Notes under the pieces: model-generated | The model's input: only the letters and a program-made list of their open reading frames with translations | Told to the model about the DNA's origin: nothing | Databases searched by the model: none | In this document: positions 8,627 to 16,897 of the stretch, in pieces | How positions within the stretch are numbered: position 1 is the stretch's first letter | Layout: every line of letters begins with the position of its first letter | Assembly (NCBI GenBank): GCA_014529385.2 | Contig: CM043953.1 | Span: 74,696,872 to 74,719,371, forward strand | Reading direction: 5' to 3' | DNA from: Adiantum capillus-veneris | Taxonomy: Eukaryota; Streptophyta; Polypodiopsida; Polypodiales; Pteridaceae | Length of the DNA stretch: 22,500 bases | Made by a program: the position numbers and the translations under genes

Positions 8627-8660
8627 TCTCCGTACACCTGTGGACCGAGGTGTACGGAGA
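8627..8660. other. Perfect 13-bp inverted repeat with 8-nt loop
   Basis: TCTCCGTACACCT (8627-8639) and its exact reverse complement AGGTGTACGGAGA (8648-8660) flank GTGGACCG. It lies about 90 bp upstream of the first recognisable transposase ATG. It could be a hairpin in the 5' leader or a dyad protein-binding site; the sequence alone does not decide. No T-run follows, so it is not a terminator-like structure. Confidence 0.85.
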
Positions 8661-8704
8661 GTGGGCAAGACTAGAGAATGCGAGGTAGTTTACATTGTGA
8701 GGAG

Positions 8705-8723
8705 TATATATATATATATATAT
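8705..8723. promoter_or_regulatory. (TA)n tract, possible TATA element upstream of the transposase gene
   Basis: A 19-bp TATATA tract lies 26-44 bp upstream of the ATG at 8749. This is within TATA-box range of a start site just before that ATG, but it may equally be a simple microsatellite. An acceptor-like TTGTAG also sits immediately before the ATG, so the ATG may lie in an internal exon rather than near a promoter. Confidence 0.3.
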
Positions 8724-9259
8724 TAAACAACATTCATAATCATTGTAGATGGAAACTTCATCAACTAACATGGAGGAAAAGATTGCATGCTCGTGCACGC
8801 TCTACAAGTATCAAATCCTACGCAAGCGTAGGATATGTAATGAGCATGTGCACAAGTACGGAGAGTTTGCTAGAGAAACCGTACAGAATCTGCGATACGA
8901 CTCCTACGGAACGGGCATTGATTTCCGCGACATAGCACCTACATCTGAGAGAGAGAGAAAAAGATTATGTGTGAAGGTCCGACCAATATAGAGCCATGGA
9001 TGGAAGTAGAAAAGGGCTTACAGACAGAAGACGACGGCATGGAGGAGATGCTGGATGCCTTCTTCTAGACAAGCGAGGAGAACGCGAACGAAGCAGCACC
9101 AGAAGCCATGCGCCTATCTTCTGAAGACATGTTGAGAAAGTTGGCACGTCAACCAATCTATGAAGGTGCCAAAATATCTGTGCTTCGTACTTGTCTGGCG
9201 TTTTTGAATCTTCAGTCAGTGTACGGGTGGTCAGATGCAAGCGTCACTGCTTTGTTTAG

Positions 9260-9334
9260 GTACATAATTTACAAAAGAGATTTTCCGATTGCAACGGTGA
9301 TGTGCTCAGAGAGCTTTTTAATTTAATATGGCAG
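9260..9334 (+). other. Probable 75-bp intron in the transposase gene
   Basis: The donor AG/GTACAT follows TTTAG and the acceptor is TATGGCAG/G. The intron contains an in-frame TAA and is a multiple of three long. Removing it joins SVTALF, via a split Arg codon, to LLREQLLSAGN, which is the normal continuation of tnp2 proteins at this position. The inserted peptide IIYKRDFPIATVM has no counterpart in the family as I recall it. Confidence 0.7.
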
Positions 9335-9568
9335 GTTATTGCGGGAGCAACTTCTCTCGGCTGGCAATGAAATGCCCCCCTCTAGGCCAGATGCAAAGCA
9401 ACTTCTGACCTCAGTTGGCTTGGACTACAACAAGATTCATGCATGTCCAAATGATTGCATTCTTTTTCGCAATGATTTCGCAGATTGTCTGTCGTGTCCT
9501 AAGTGCGGAGCAATGCGCTACAACCAAGATGCAGTTGGCGAGACAGTGCCAGCTAAAGTGTTGCGGCA

Positions 9569-9573
9569 TTTCT
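9569..9573 (+). repeat. Left target-site duplication of the LTR retrotransposon (TTTCT)
   Basis: The five bases TTTCT just before the 5' LTR correspond to TTTCC just after the 3' LTR (18444-18448). The transposase frame on the far side (His-Phe-Pro) needs TTTCC, so 9573 has probably mutated C to T since insertion. Confidence 0.8.
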
Positions 9574-11174
9574 TGTCATAATAATCAATATCTAATTCTC
9601 CTAAATGATTTTCTCATATTAAACTGATCATTTAATGTGGGGAGGTACCAGGGGAGAAAAAGCTAGAATATTGGTTAAGCTAGCAGACCGGCCACAGTAG
9701 GGATCCAAAGGAGGGAAAATAGGGATCAAAAGGGGGGGCTATCTATAAAAGAGCCATGTGCAACAATGGGCTAAAAAGACCCTAAGGTTCAGTCCATTAA
9801 GACTTCCAAAATGCTAAGGTTCCAAAATTCAAAGGTTGTGTCCAAAGGTCAACCCTAGGGAAAATTGGATGCTTAGTGTGTGTACAAAAGTCTTCTTCAA
9901 AGCCTACAAAGGAGGGGGCGAGCCCATTTAGTAGGGGATGAGAGAGAAAGCCACACACACACACACATAGGATCCCTTTACACAAAGGGAATTAGGGACA
10001 CATATCAGCTCCCTAGGCCAGATGCCCACAAGGTGTGCCCAATTCCTATTGGAAGACCCTTGAAGTGGACCAATGAGAATTAAGCTAGAGTAAATCTAGT
10101 TTAATTAATTTAAAAACATTTAATAAAAGAAACCAATGAGAATTAAGTCTCCTAGAAGACTATTGGGCAGTCTCCCAAGGGGTCCAATGAGCATTCAAGA
10201 GCCCAATGGCTTGCCTGATTCCTATTTTCCAGGAGGCAAAGGGGTCCAATGAGAGTTTAGTTTAATTATTTAATTACCTAAAGCTCTCACAAAAGGGGAA
10301 AGGGGGACACATGTCAGAAGGCTATCACTTCTGCTGCTTAACACCCATTGGCTTGACTTGGGGAGGTCCAATGAGGCAAAAGCCAGACCAATTTAGCAGG
10401 AAGGGCTCGCCCAAGAGAGAGAGAGAGAGAGAGGGCTGATTTTTGCTTGGCATTGACACACACACACTCACACTTGACCATGTGTGAAGAAAGAATACTC
10501 TATCTCCTCCCAAGCTTTAATGGAGAGCTCATCACCTACTCCAAGCTTGTGAGATAGAAGCCTACATCAACACTCTCTTGGCATGTGGATGCAAATTAAT
10601 CCAACCAAGAGCCAAGCTTCAATGCATGCTCATCTTCTCTACCAAGCTAATTACTAAGCTAAGCTATGCTAATATGAGTGATTATGTGAGGAGATGTACA
10701 TCTTTCTCGTAAGATACTCCTTCTTCCTCTCAATCTACTCTCATACCCTGCTAGCTCTCACCATCTTCGAAGGTGTGTGAGGTCTTGGGTCTGAGAAAGG
10801 GGATAATTCAAGTTGTGTTTGATTAAGTGTTTTGCTTAGTGCATGAAGCTTCCATCTTCATTGCACTAGCTAGTCTTGAAGGAACACAAAGAATTGTATT
10901 GTACAATGTCTCTCTTGATGGGAGAAACCATAATACAAAGCCTTTTGGAGGGGGGACCGGCTCCATGCAAATCCGGTCCTCAACTGTTGTCAATAGCTTA
11001 ATTTCTCTCTCTTTTGAAAGTATTGTTGATGCTATCTAACTAGGTGTTATGCTTTTTGTTGCTCTCTCCACCCAAGCACTCTTGTAATTCTCATTAGGAA
11101 TCTATTCTAATGAAATGCCCACTGTTCATGCTAATTTCAGCTACACATAAGTTACTTGGCCATTAAATGTTACA
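9574..11174 (+). repeat. 5' LTR (1601 bp)
   Basis: It starts TGTCATAATAATC and ends AATGTTACA (TG...CA), followed after one base by the primer binding site. It matches the 3' LTR along its whole length, with about 30 substitutions by eye, a CA and a GA microsatellite length difference, a 4-bp TAAT indel and a net 43-bp segment (about 10930-10975) absent from the 3' copy. The short open frames within it have no known counterpart. Confidence 0.96.
9744..9750 (+). promoter_or_regulatory. Candidate TATA box in 5' LTR
   Basis: TATAAAA lies about 170 bp into the LTR. The equivalent 3' LTR position reads TTGCAAAA (17067-17074), so one copy has changed. A TATA box is expected in U3, but others could exist and the transcription start is unknown. 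Confidence 0.35.
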
Positions 11175-11175
11175 T

Positions 11176-11187
11176 TGGTATCAGAGC
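11176..11187 (+). other. Primer binding site (initiator tRNA-Met)
   Basis: TGGTATCAGAGC, one base after the LTR end, is complementary to the 3' end of plant initiator tRNA-Met. That is the usual minus-strand primer of plant LTR retrotransposons. Confidence 0.93.
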
Positions 11188-11591
11188 TCAAGGTTTCTCT
11201 TTTCTTGCTCAAGAGGGGATGTCCTCAAGCTAGCTACAAATGGTTGGTATTATTAATTACCTGTGAGTAAGTAGAATAGGGATTTTTCAGCCTTGCAGTG
11301 CGCCTGCCTTCGTGCAGTTAACGGGGCATCACCGTCGAGAGCTATGGTCTTAATAGTGGAGTCCTATGGGGCTTGCCTACGGCTTAACCACTATTGAGCT
11401 ATTAGAAGCTTGACAGGAGCCGGTGCTGTTTTGGTGTCGAAAGACCCTCTCTTCTATTCCTTGTAATTAATGGTATTCGATCCGCGGGTACAGTAGCTTG
11501 AGTGCTTTTTCTAAAGGGGTAAAGAGGAGTAGCAACTAGGGCTTAAAGTGCCAAAGTACACCTAAAAAGTTTACACCTAAAAGTTGTTAGA
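11188..11591 (+). other. Retrotransposon untranslated leader
   Basis: This is 404 bp between the PBS and the gag ATG with no coding signal. It contains an 8-bp inverted repeat, AATAGTGG (11352-11359) with CCACTATT (11388-11395), enclosing 28 nt. A packaging or dimerisation role is possible for such leaders but not shown. Confidence 0.6.
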
Positions 11592-13070
11592 ATGGCTGAC
11601 AATAGTAAAGAGAGTGAAATTAATGTTGATAACTTTGATTTTGCTCATGAGCAAGCTACTAATGATGCTTCAATGCTTGTTAACTATCTTGTTTCTAGGC
11701 TTCAACAAGCCATGGGCAATCCATCTCTCCAAAGTGAAGTGCAACGGCAGCTCCGTGCTCACGGGATTCTTCAAACTAATCACCATGACGAGAGAACACC
11801 TAGGAAGCCTCCTTGTGAGACTACCAAAAGACGTCTCTCTCCGATTTGGGAAGAAGAAGAGAATCCTTATGAAGGGCTCAAGAATTTACTTCTTGATGAT
11901 GTATCTCCTTCCCAAAGGAGAACTCAAGAGCCTCCACCGAAGGAACGAGAAAGAAGCGAGTCTCCCGCCACTTCGGCAGAGATGGCTCCACGAAGACGGC
12001 AGGCTAAACGCTCTCCATCACCACCAAAGCGGAGAAGACCATCATATTCTTCCCCCCACCACAATTCAAAGAGGGATGATAAAAAGCAAGAGAAGAAAAA
12101 GGCGAGAAAGAGGACACCCTCTTCTCCATCTTCTTCATCCTCTTCCTCTTATGAAAGCTATGGTGAAGATGACAAAGATCAAGACAAGAAAAAGGCGAGA
12201 AAGAGGTCACGCTCTTCTCCACCTTCTTCAAATTCTTCACCCTCTGAAGAAAGTGATGGTGCAACCTTCGAACCATCAAAAAGAAGAGGCCATAGGAAAT
12301 CCTATGCCGCATGGAAGAGGTCGTTCAAGCTGAAGAAACTCAAAGAGGGAGGGAAGAGCATCTCTTTCCTTACCTATGATGGTACCTTTGGTGCTACGGA
12401 CAAAGTCTTGGCCTTTATCCAACAATTTGATGCGGCGTTTGGAGATGAGGGCTTCACAGAGTCCTCTAAGCTACGCCATGTAGCTATGAACTTTCAAAAG
12501 TCCGCCAGACAATGGTGGTCTAGCCTACGAGCGAACGGTGAAGCTCCACGAACATGGAAGGCTTTAAGAGCTTCCATTATGAAGAAATTTTTGGCCACCG
12601 ATGCCAAAGACAAAGTACTCACCGAATGGCGAAGCTTAAAGCTCTCTACCAATGAATCCATCCACAAATATGTAGACAAGTTTTGGGACCTACAACTCAA
12701 AGCCACTGTCTTCAAAAGGTTGGATTTTGGAGAGCAAAAGCAACAATTTTGTGCGGGCTTAACTGAAGAAATGGCGGAGTATGTCAACTCCCAAAGGCCA
12801 CGCACCATATCCACTGTAATACACCATACTATGGTGGCCTCTCGAATCAATTTCCAAACGGGGGTTAAAAGAAATAATAAACCCCCAAAAAACAAGGGTT
12901 CCAATGAGCCTAAGGGGAAGGACAATGTCCAAAAGTCTCCTAAGGGCACTTTCAACAAAGCTAAAGAGAAGGGAGTTTATAAAGGTAAGAATAAACTCTC
13001 TCTTGAAGAGCTTGAGCGTTATCGTAAAGATAACCGGTGTTTCAAGTGCGGCGAACAAGGGCATGCGTAA
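11592..13070 (+). CDS. gag: Gag polyprotein with SR-like region and interrupted zinc knuckle
   Basis: This encodes the capsid/nucleocapsid protein that forms the cytoplasmic particle. The 492-codon frame starts MADNSKESE. Residues about 120-235 are a basic, serine-rich region (KRSPSPPKRRRP, ARKRSRSSPP) containing a 31-residue tandem duplication. The Retrotrans_gag core runs from about 255 to 430, with FDAAFGDEGF, WWSSLRANGE and EWRSLKLSTNESIHKY. A Lys-rich linker leads to a CCHC knuckle CFKCGEQGHA, where a TAA (13068-13070) falls before the final Cys. The same frame continues with RACPQKN, completing C-x2-C-x4-H-x4-C, and runs on into pol. The stop could be a nonsense mutation or a readthrough site. 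The overlapping frame from 11584 is a shadow. Confidence 0.9.
   Translation: MADNSKESEINVDNFDFAHEQATNDASMLVNYLVSRLQQAMGNPSLQSEVQRQLRAHGILQTNHHDERTPRKPPCETTKRRLSPIWEEEENPYEGLKNLLLDDVSPSQRRTQEPPPKERERSESPATSAEMAPRRRQAKRSPSPPKRRRPSYSSPHHNSKRDDKKQEKKKARKRTPSSPSSSSSSSYESYGEDDKDQDKKKARKRSRSSPPSSNSSPSEESDGATFEPSKRRGHRKSYAAWKRSFKLKKLKEGGKSISFLTYDGTFGATDKVLAFIQQFDAAFGDEGFTESSKLRHVAMNFQKSARQWWSSLRANGEAPRTWKALRASIMKKFLATDAKDKVLTEWRSLKLSTNESIHKYVDKFWDLQLKATVFKRLDFGEQKQQFCAGLTEEMAEYVNSQRPRTISTVIHHTMVASRINFQTGVKRNNKPPKNKGSNEPKGKDNVQKSPKGTFNKAKEKGVYKGKNKLSLEELERYRKDNRCFKCGEQGHA
12075..12260 (+). repeat. 93-bp in-frame tandem duplication inside gag
   Basis: Unit 1 (12075-12167) encodes DDKKQEKKKARKRTPSSP plus a Ser run. 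Unit 2 (12168-12260) encodes DDKDQDKKKARKRSRSSPP plus a Ser/Glu tail. They abut with no spacer and keep the frame, so the second half of the SR-like region arose by duplication. Confidence 0.88.
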
Positions 13071-13118
13071 CGTGCTTGTCCCCAAAAGAACAACCGCCAA
13101 GATCCTCCTAGAGATTCC

Positions 13119-16100
13119 TTGGTTGAAATCCAAGAGGAGGAGACTCACCAAACTCACCACAAAGGATCTCCTCTATGCCATGCTTGGGGAAAGGTAAGAG
13201 AACATGATGCTTTTATTCTCTTTGACCCTGGTTCTACTCACAATTTTATATCTATAGAGTTGGCCACCAAGCTAGGAATACAATCCTACGAGATGGGAGA
13301 TGTCCTACCCGCAGACAGTGCCTTCAAGGGGCAAGAAGCTTCAGTCACTCCCTTAATCGGGAAATTGAGGCTTCATGTCCAAGGCTATGTGGACAAAGAG
13401 GACTTCTTTATCTCTCCTCTCAAGCATGAGGATGTAATCCTAGGGGCACCATGGTTTGACCGCCTGGCTGCCGATGTTAAATTTCTTGAAAGGAGAATCT
13501 CCTTTAAGTTCAGGGAAAAAGACATGTATATAGATGCTAAGGAAATGGGTAACACCATCCCCATTGTACATACACCAACTTTCAACAAGTCAATAAAGAG
13601 CTCTATTTCCGTGTACATGATTTTTTTTAAAGATTCTCAAAATGAACCTAATGCTTTAACAAACGAAAATAAAAGCAACCAAAAGGAATTAGAGTTATCC
13701 AATTTTCTCAAGGGGTTTCAAGATGTTTTTATTGACGACATCCCTTGTGAGCTACCTCCTAAACGAGGTAATGATGACCATGCAATTGAACTTCTTCCAG
13801 GAAGTTCACCGCCTAATAAACCTCCTTATAGAGTTTCTCAAGCTCAACAAGAGGAGATTATGCGGCAAGTGCATGAGTTAGTTGAGAAAGGCATGGTTAG
13901 GCCTAGCTCATCTCCATTTTGCTCACCTGTGCTATTAGTGCAAAAGAAAGACGGCACATATCGTATGTGTGTCGACTATAGAGCACTAAATAGGATCACT
14001 ATCAAGAATAGGTTTCCCGTTCCACGGGTAGAAGACCTATTTGATAAGCTACAAGGATCGACCTACTTTAGTAGGATTGACCTAAAGAGTGGCTATCATC
14101 AAATAAGGATAGTTGATCAAGACATTGTAAAGACCGCGTTTCGCACTACATTTGGTCTTTACGAATACATTGTCATGCCTTTTGGCTTGACCAATGCACC
14201 AGCCACATTCAACCGCTTGATGGAGAAGCTGTTCATGCCTCATCGAACCTTCACAGGAGTGTTCTTTGACGATATTATCATCTACTCTAATTCATTGGAG
14301 GAACACAAGCAACATCTCCAGGTAATATTTCAAGTTTTAAGAGAGAATAAACTTTATGTTAATCGAAAGAAAAGTGAATTTTTCTTGCAAGAGATTCAGT
14401 ATTTAGGTCACATTATCTCTCAAGATGGCATCCAAATGGATCCATCCAAGTTAGAGGTAATAAAAGGATGGCCTAAACCAAGGAATCTTCATGAACTAAG
14501 AAGCTTTATAGGTATGTGTGCATACTATAGACGCTTCATAGAAAAGTTTTCACAAATTGCGGGACCATTACATGACCTAACAAAGAAAAACGTTAGGTAT
14601 ACATGGTTTGCTAAGGAGAACAATGCTTTCAAAAATCTTAAAGAAAAGCTTATCTCTCAACCTGTGCTTACACTACAGGATCTCTCAAAACCATTTGAGG
14701 TCCAATGTGATGCTTGTGGTGATTGCCTTGGAGCTGTTTTGCTCCAAGAAGGGCACGCCATAGGCTATGAGAGTCGAAGGCTCGACCCTATTGAGCAAGC
14801 TGTAGGCATATATGAAAAAGAACTCCTTACAGTTCTACATGCCTTAGACTCATGGAAACACTATTTATTGGGGACTCCTTTCATTCTGCGAACGGATCAC
14901 CAAAGTCTTAAGTACTTCATGACGCAGACCAAGCTCTCCAACAAACAAATGAGGTGGGAAAATTTCCTTTCGCAATTTCATTTTCATATTGCTCACATTA
15001 CTGGCAAGCATAATCAAGTAGCCAATGCACTCTCAAGACGACCGAGAGTGAATGCGGTTTCCATAGCAACTCACAATGATCTATCTTCAATGATAGATGA
15101 GTATGCTATTGATCCCGATTTTAGAGATGTGATTTCAGCCCTTGCATTAGGGAAGAAAGAAGAACCATTTACTTTACAAGATGGTTATCTTCTCTATGGA
15201 AATAGACTATGTGTTACTAACTCCCTGCGTGAGAAAGTAATGTATGAATCTCATGCTCCCCCGTATGTGGGGCATAGAGGGATTCAGTCTACCTTAAAGG
15301 GAATTGAAACATATTTCTATTGGCCTACCATGAAAGTGAACATACAAGAGTATGTTTCCAAATGTGTGGTATGTCAAAAGACAAAATTTGATAGAGGGAA
15401 GCAACCTGGATTGCTTCAACCCTTGCCAATCCCTAATTCACCATGGGAGAGCATATCCATGGATTTTATCTTTGGATTGTCTAAGTCTATCCATGGGAAT
15501 ACGGGAATATGGACGATAGTAGACAGGTTTAGTAAACAAGCTCATTTTATACCTGTCAAAAAGACTATCAAAGCCCATCAAATGGCAACCCTCTTCATTT
15601 CACAAATTTTCAAATACCATGGCTTGACAATGTCCATAGTGTCGGATAGAGATCCTAGAATGACCAGTAATTTCTGGAAGGGTCTCTTTGAGAATTTAGG
15701 GACAAGGCTAAATTTCTCTTCGGCCTATCATCCACAAACGGATGGCCAAAGTGAAATAGCTAACCTAACAATTCTCGATCTATTAAAAACCTATGTAACG
15801 GAATTAGATCAAAGATCCCAATGGGAGAAGTACTTACCCTTAGTGGAGTATGCTTACAATAACACTGTACATACTTCCACGGGAAAAGCACCTTTCGAGG
15901 TAATTGAGGGAAGATCAAAAAGTCCCTTGCTACTTAAGGTACATGGGAAGATCTTCGCTGCAGATGAGTATAGCCGAGACCTACAAGAATCTTTTCAAAA
16001 GATTAAAGATGCTATCTCTATCTCACAGCAAAGGCAAAAGGCTGCTGTTGACAAGCACATAAGAGCCCAAGCCTTTAAAGAAAACGATTGGGTCTTGTTA

Positions 16101-16343
16101 AAGTTTCCCAAGGCTCGATTAAGGCACATGACGGGCAAGAATCCTACGGGCCACCAAAAGTACTATGCTAAACTAGCAAAAAGGTACTATGGTCCCTTCC
16201 AGATTCTTAGGCCAATCAATGACATGGCCTATCAACTTAAGTTGCCCAATCATTGGCTCATACACAATGCTTTTCATGTGAGCCTATTAAAGCCCTACAA
16301 AGGAGAGCCACCTCAAGAACCAACTATTGAAGACCCACCGTAG
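13119..16343 (+). CDS. pol: Pol polyprotein: protease, reverse transcriptase, RNase H, integrase
   Basis: This encodes the enzymes for reverse transcription and integration. Residue numbers are from the Met at 13119, although the same frame is open from 13071 and the true protein is probably a Gag-Pol fusion. Aspartic protease FDPGSTHNFIS is at about 35-45. RT runs about 240-430, with VDYRALNRITIKNRFPVPR, FSRIDLKSGYHQIRI, FGLTNAPATF and catalytic FFDDIIIYS near 382. RNase H has Asp, Glu and Asp near 531, 568 and 593 (CDACGDCLGAVL, YEKELL, TDHQSL). Integrase has the His/Cys zinc motif at about 712-752, Asp782, Asp843 and Glu879, then a GPF motif near 1025 (YYGPFQILRP). All catalytic residues I checked are present. 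The frame closes at TAG 16341-16343, just ahead of the chromodomain. Confidence 0.95.
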   Translation: MVEIQEEETHQTHHKGSPLCHAWGKVREHDAFILFDPGSTHNFISIELATKLGIQSYEMGDVLPADSAFKGQEASVTPLIGKLRLHVQGYVDKEDFFISPLKHEDVILGAPWFDRLAADVKFLERRISFKFREKDMYIDAKEMGNTIPIVHTPTFNKSIKSSISVYMIFFKDSQNEPNALTNENKSNQKELELSNFLKGFQDVFIDDIPCELPPKRGNDDHAIELLPGSSPPNKPPYRVSQAQQEEIMRQVHELVEKGMVRPSSSPFCSPVLLVQKKDGTYRMCVDYRALNRITIKNRFPVPRVEDLFDKLQGSTYFSRIDLKSGYHQIRIVDQDIVKTAFRTTFGLYEYIVMPFGLTNAPATFNRLMEKLFMPHRTFTGVFFDDIIIYSNSLEEHKQHLQVIFQVLRENKLYVNRKKSEFFLQEIQYLGHIISQDGIQMDPSKLEVIKGWPKPRNLHELRSFIGMCAYYRRFIEKFSQIAGPLHDLTKKNVRYTWFAKENNAFKNLKEKLISQPVLTLQDLSKPFEVQCDACGDCLGAVLLQEGHAIGYESRRLDPIEQAVGIYEKELLTVLHALDSWKHYLLGTPFILRTDHQSLKYFMTQTKLSNKQMRWENFLSQFHFHIAHITGKHNQVANALSRRPRVNAVSIATHNDLSSMIDEYAIDPDFRDVISALALGKKEEPFTLQDGYLLYGNRLCVTNSLREKVMYESHAPPYVGHRGIQSTLKGIETYFYWPTMKVNIQEYVSKCVVCQKTKFDRGKQPGLLQPLPIPNSPWESISMDFIFGLSKSIHGNTGIWTIVDRFSKQAHFIPVKKTIKAHQMATLFISQIFKYHGLTMSIVSDRDPRMTSNFWKGLFENLGTRLNFSSAYHPQTDGQSEIANLTILDLLKTYVTELDQRSQWEKYLPLVEYAYNNTVHTSTGKAPFEVIEGRSKSPLLLKVHGKIFAADEYSRDLQESFQKIKDAISISQQRQKAAVDKHIRAQAFKENDWVLLKFPKARLRHMTGKNPTGHQKYYAKLAKRYYGPFQILRPINDMAYQLKLPNHWLIHNAFHVSLLKPYKGEPPQEPTIEDPP

Positions 16344-16541
16344 ATCGAGGAGCAAGAGGAGGTGCTGCAGCCCGAGTCCATTCTCCGACATGAAGACAAG
16401 GTATTAAGAGGCGGCAAGACCATCCGACGATATCTTATTAAGTTTAAGAATTATCCTTTTGAAGATTCTAGATGGATGCAAGGCATACAATTAAAGGATA
16501 ATCTAAACCTTGTCAATGCTTACAATGCTTCCCAAGAGTAA
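16344..16541 (+). pseudogene. Chromodomain C-terminus of the integrase, separated by a stop codon
   Basis: In the same frame as pol, directly after the TAG at 16341-16343, 65 codons run to TAA 16539-16541. They include PESILRHEDKVL, YLIKFKNYPFEDSRWM and an acidic/Asn tail. The pattern (Glu-x-Ile-Leu, Tyr-Leu-x-Lys-Phe-Lys-x-Tyr-Pro, Asp-Ser-x-Trp) is that of the chromodomain that directs chromovirus integrases to chromatin. Since it has no start codon of its own, the stop would strip the chromodomain from the integrase unless read through. Family logic says the TAG arose secondarily. Confidence 0.85.
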
Positions 16542-16884
16542 GCAAATGTACAAAATGTTAAAAATGAACAAAGTTTTTGTCTTATCAGACTCTCTTTTTC
16601 TTTATTTGTGCACAAAAATAAAGTAGTATGCATGCTTAGATCAAGTTTGTGGAGACGACGTCTCCCAAACACCAAGTAGAGCTTGTCACTCTACTATGGA
16701 AGACTGATAGGACTGATGTGCAAACATGCTTGCGGCAACCTCAGGCTCTCAAGCACCAAATGGACTAGTCATCCATTATGGAATAATGTCGTAGGGTAAC
16801 ATAGGGATCCTCTACCCGCTAAGAAAAGGACTCATGAATATGCTTTATCTTCTCTACACCATAGTCGAGGACGACTATGATTTC
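16542..16884 (+). other. Retrotransposon 3' untranslated region
   Basis: This is 343 bp without coding content between the chromodomain stop and the polypurine tract. It contains a short tight dyad GGAGACG-A-CGTCTCC (16651-16665) but no recognised extra ORF or antisense gene. Confidence 0.6.
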
Positions 16885-16894
16885 AAGAGAGAGG
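16885..16894 (+). other. Polypurine tract
   Basis: AAGAGAGAGG followed by TAA directly precedes the 3' LTR. This is the expected position of the plus-strand primer for reverse transcription. Confidence 0.75.
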
Positions 16895-16897
16895 TAA

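Larger units (their letters stand above)
8749..9573 (+). pseudogene. CACTA tnp2-type transposase, 5' part (interrupted by LTR retrotransposon)
   Basis: This is the N-terminal part of the transposase that cuts and moves CACTA elements. From the ATG at 8749, KIACSCTLYKYQ and ICNEHVHKYGEF loosely resemble the Cys-rich transposase-associated domain (PF13963). The frame shifts within a GA run at 8947-8958. The new frame has the acidic MEEMLDAFF, a TAG at 9067-9069, and then YEGAKISVLRTCLAFLNLQ. An intron (9260-9334) joins VTALFR to LLREQLLSAGNEMPP. The tnp2 hallmark KIHACPNDCILFRNDFADC, the Cys pair CPKCGAMRY, and VPAKVLRHF follow, where the retrotransposon enters. The strict family wording leaves little doubt about identity. 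Any exon coding an earlier N-terminus was not found. Confidence 0.85.

Noticed and set aside
8055-8637. Two long minus-strand open frames rich in Ser/Leu
   Set aside because: They are translations of GA/CT repeats, which are open in several frames by composition.
10325-10513. Minus-strand 62-codon open frame in both LTRs
   Set aside because: It is present in both LTRs only because they are copies of each other. It has Ser/Leu-rich repeat translation and no homology that I recognise.
12004-13160. Minus-strand open frames opposite gag
   Set aside because: They are shadows of the well-supported gag frame, with no recognisable domain and no promoter signals.
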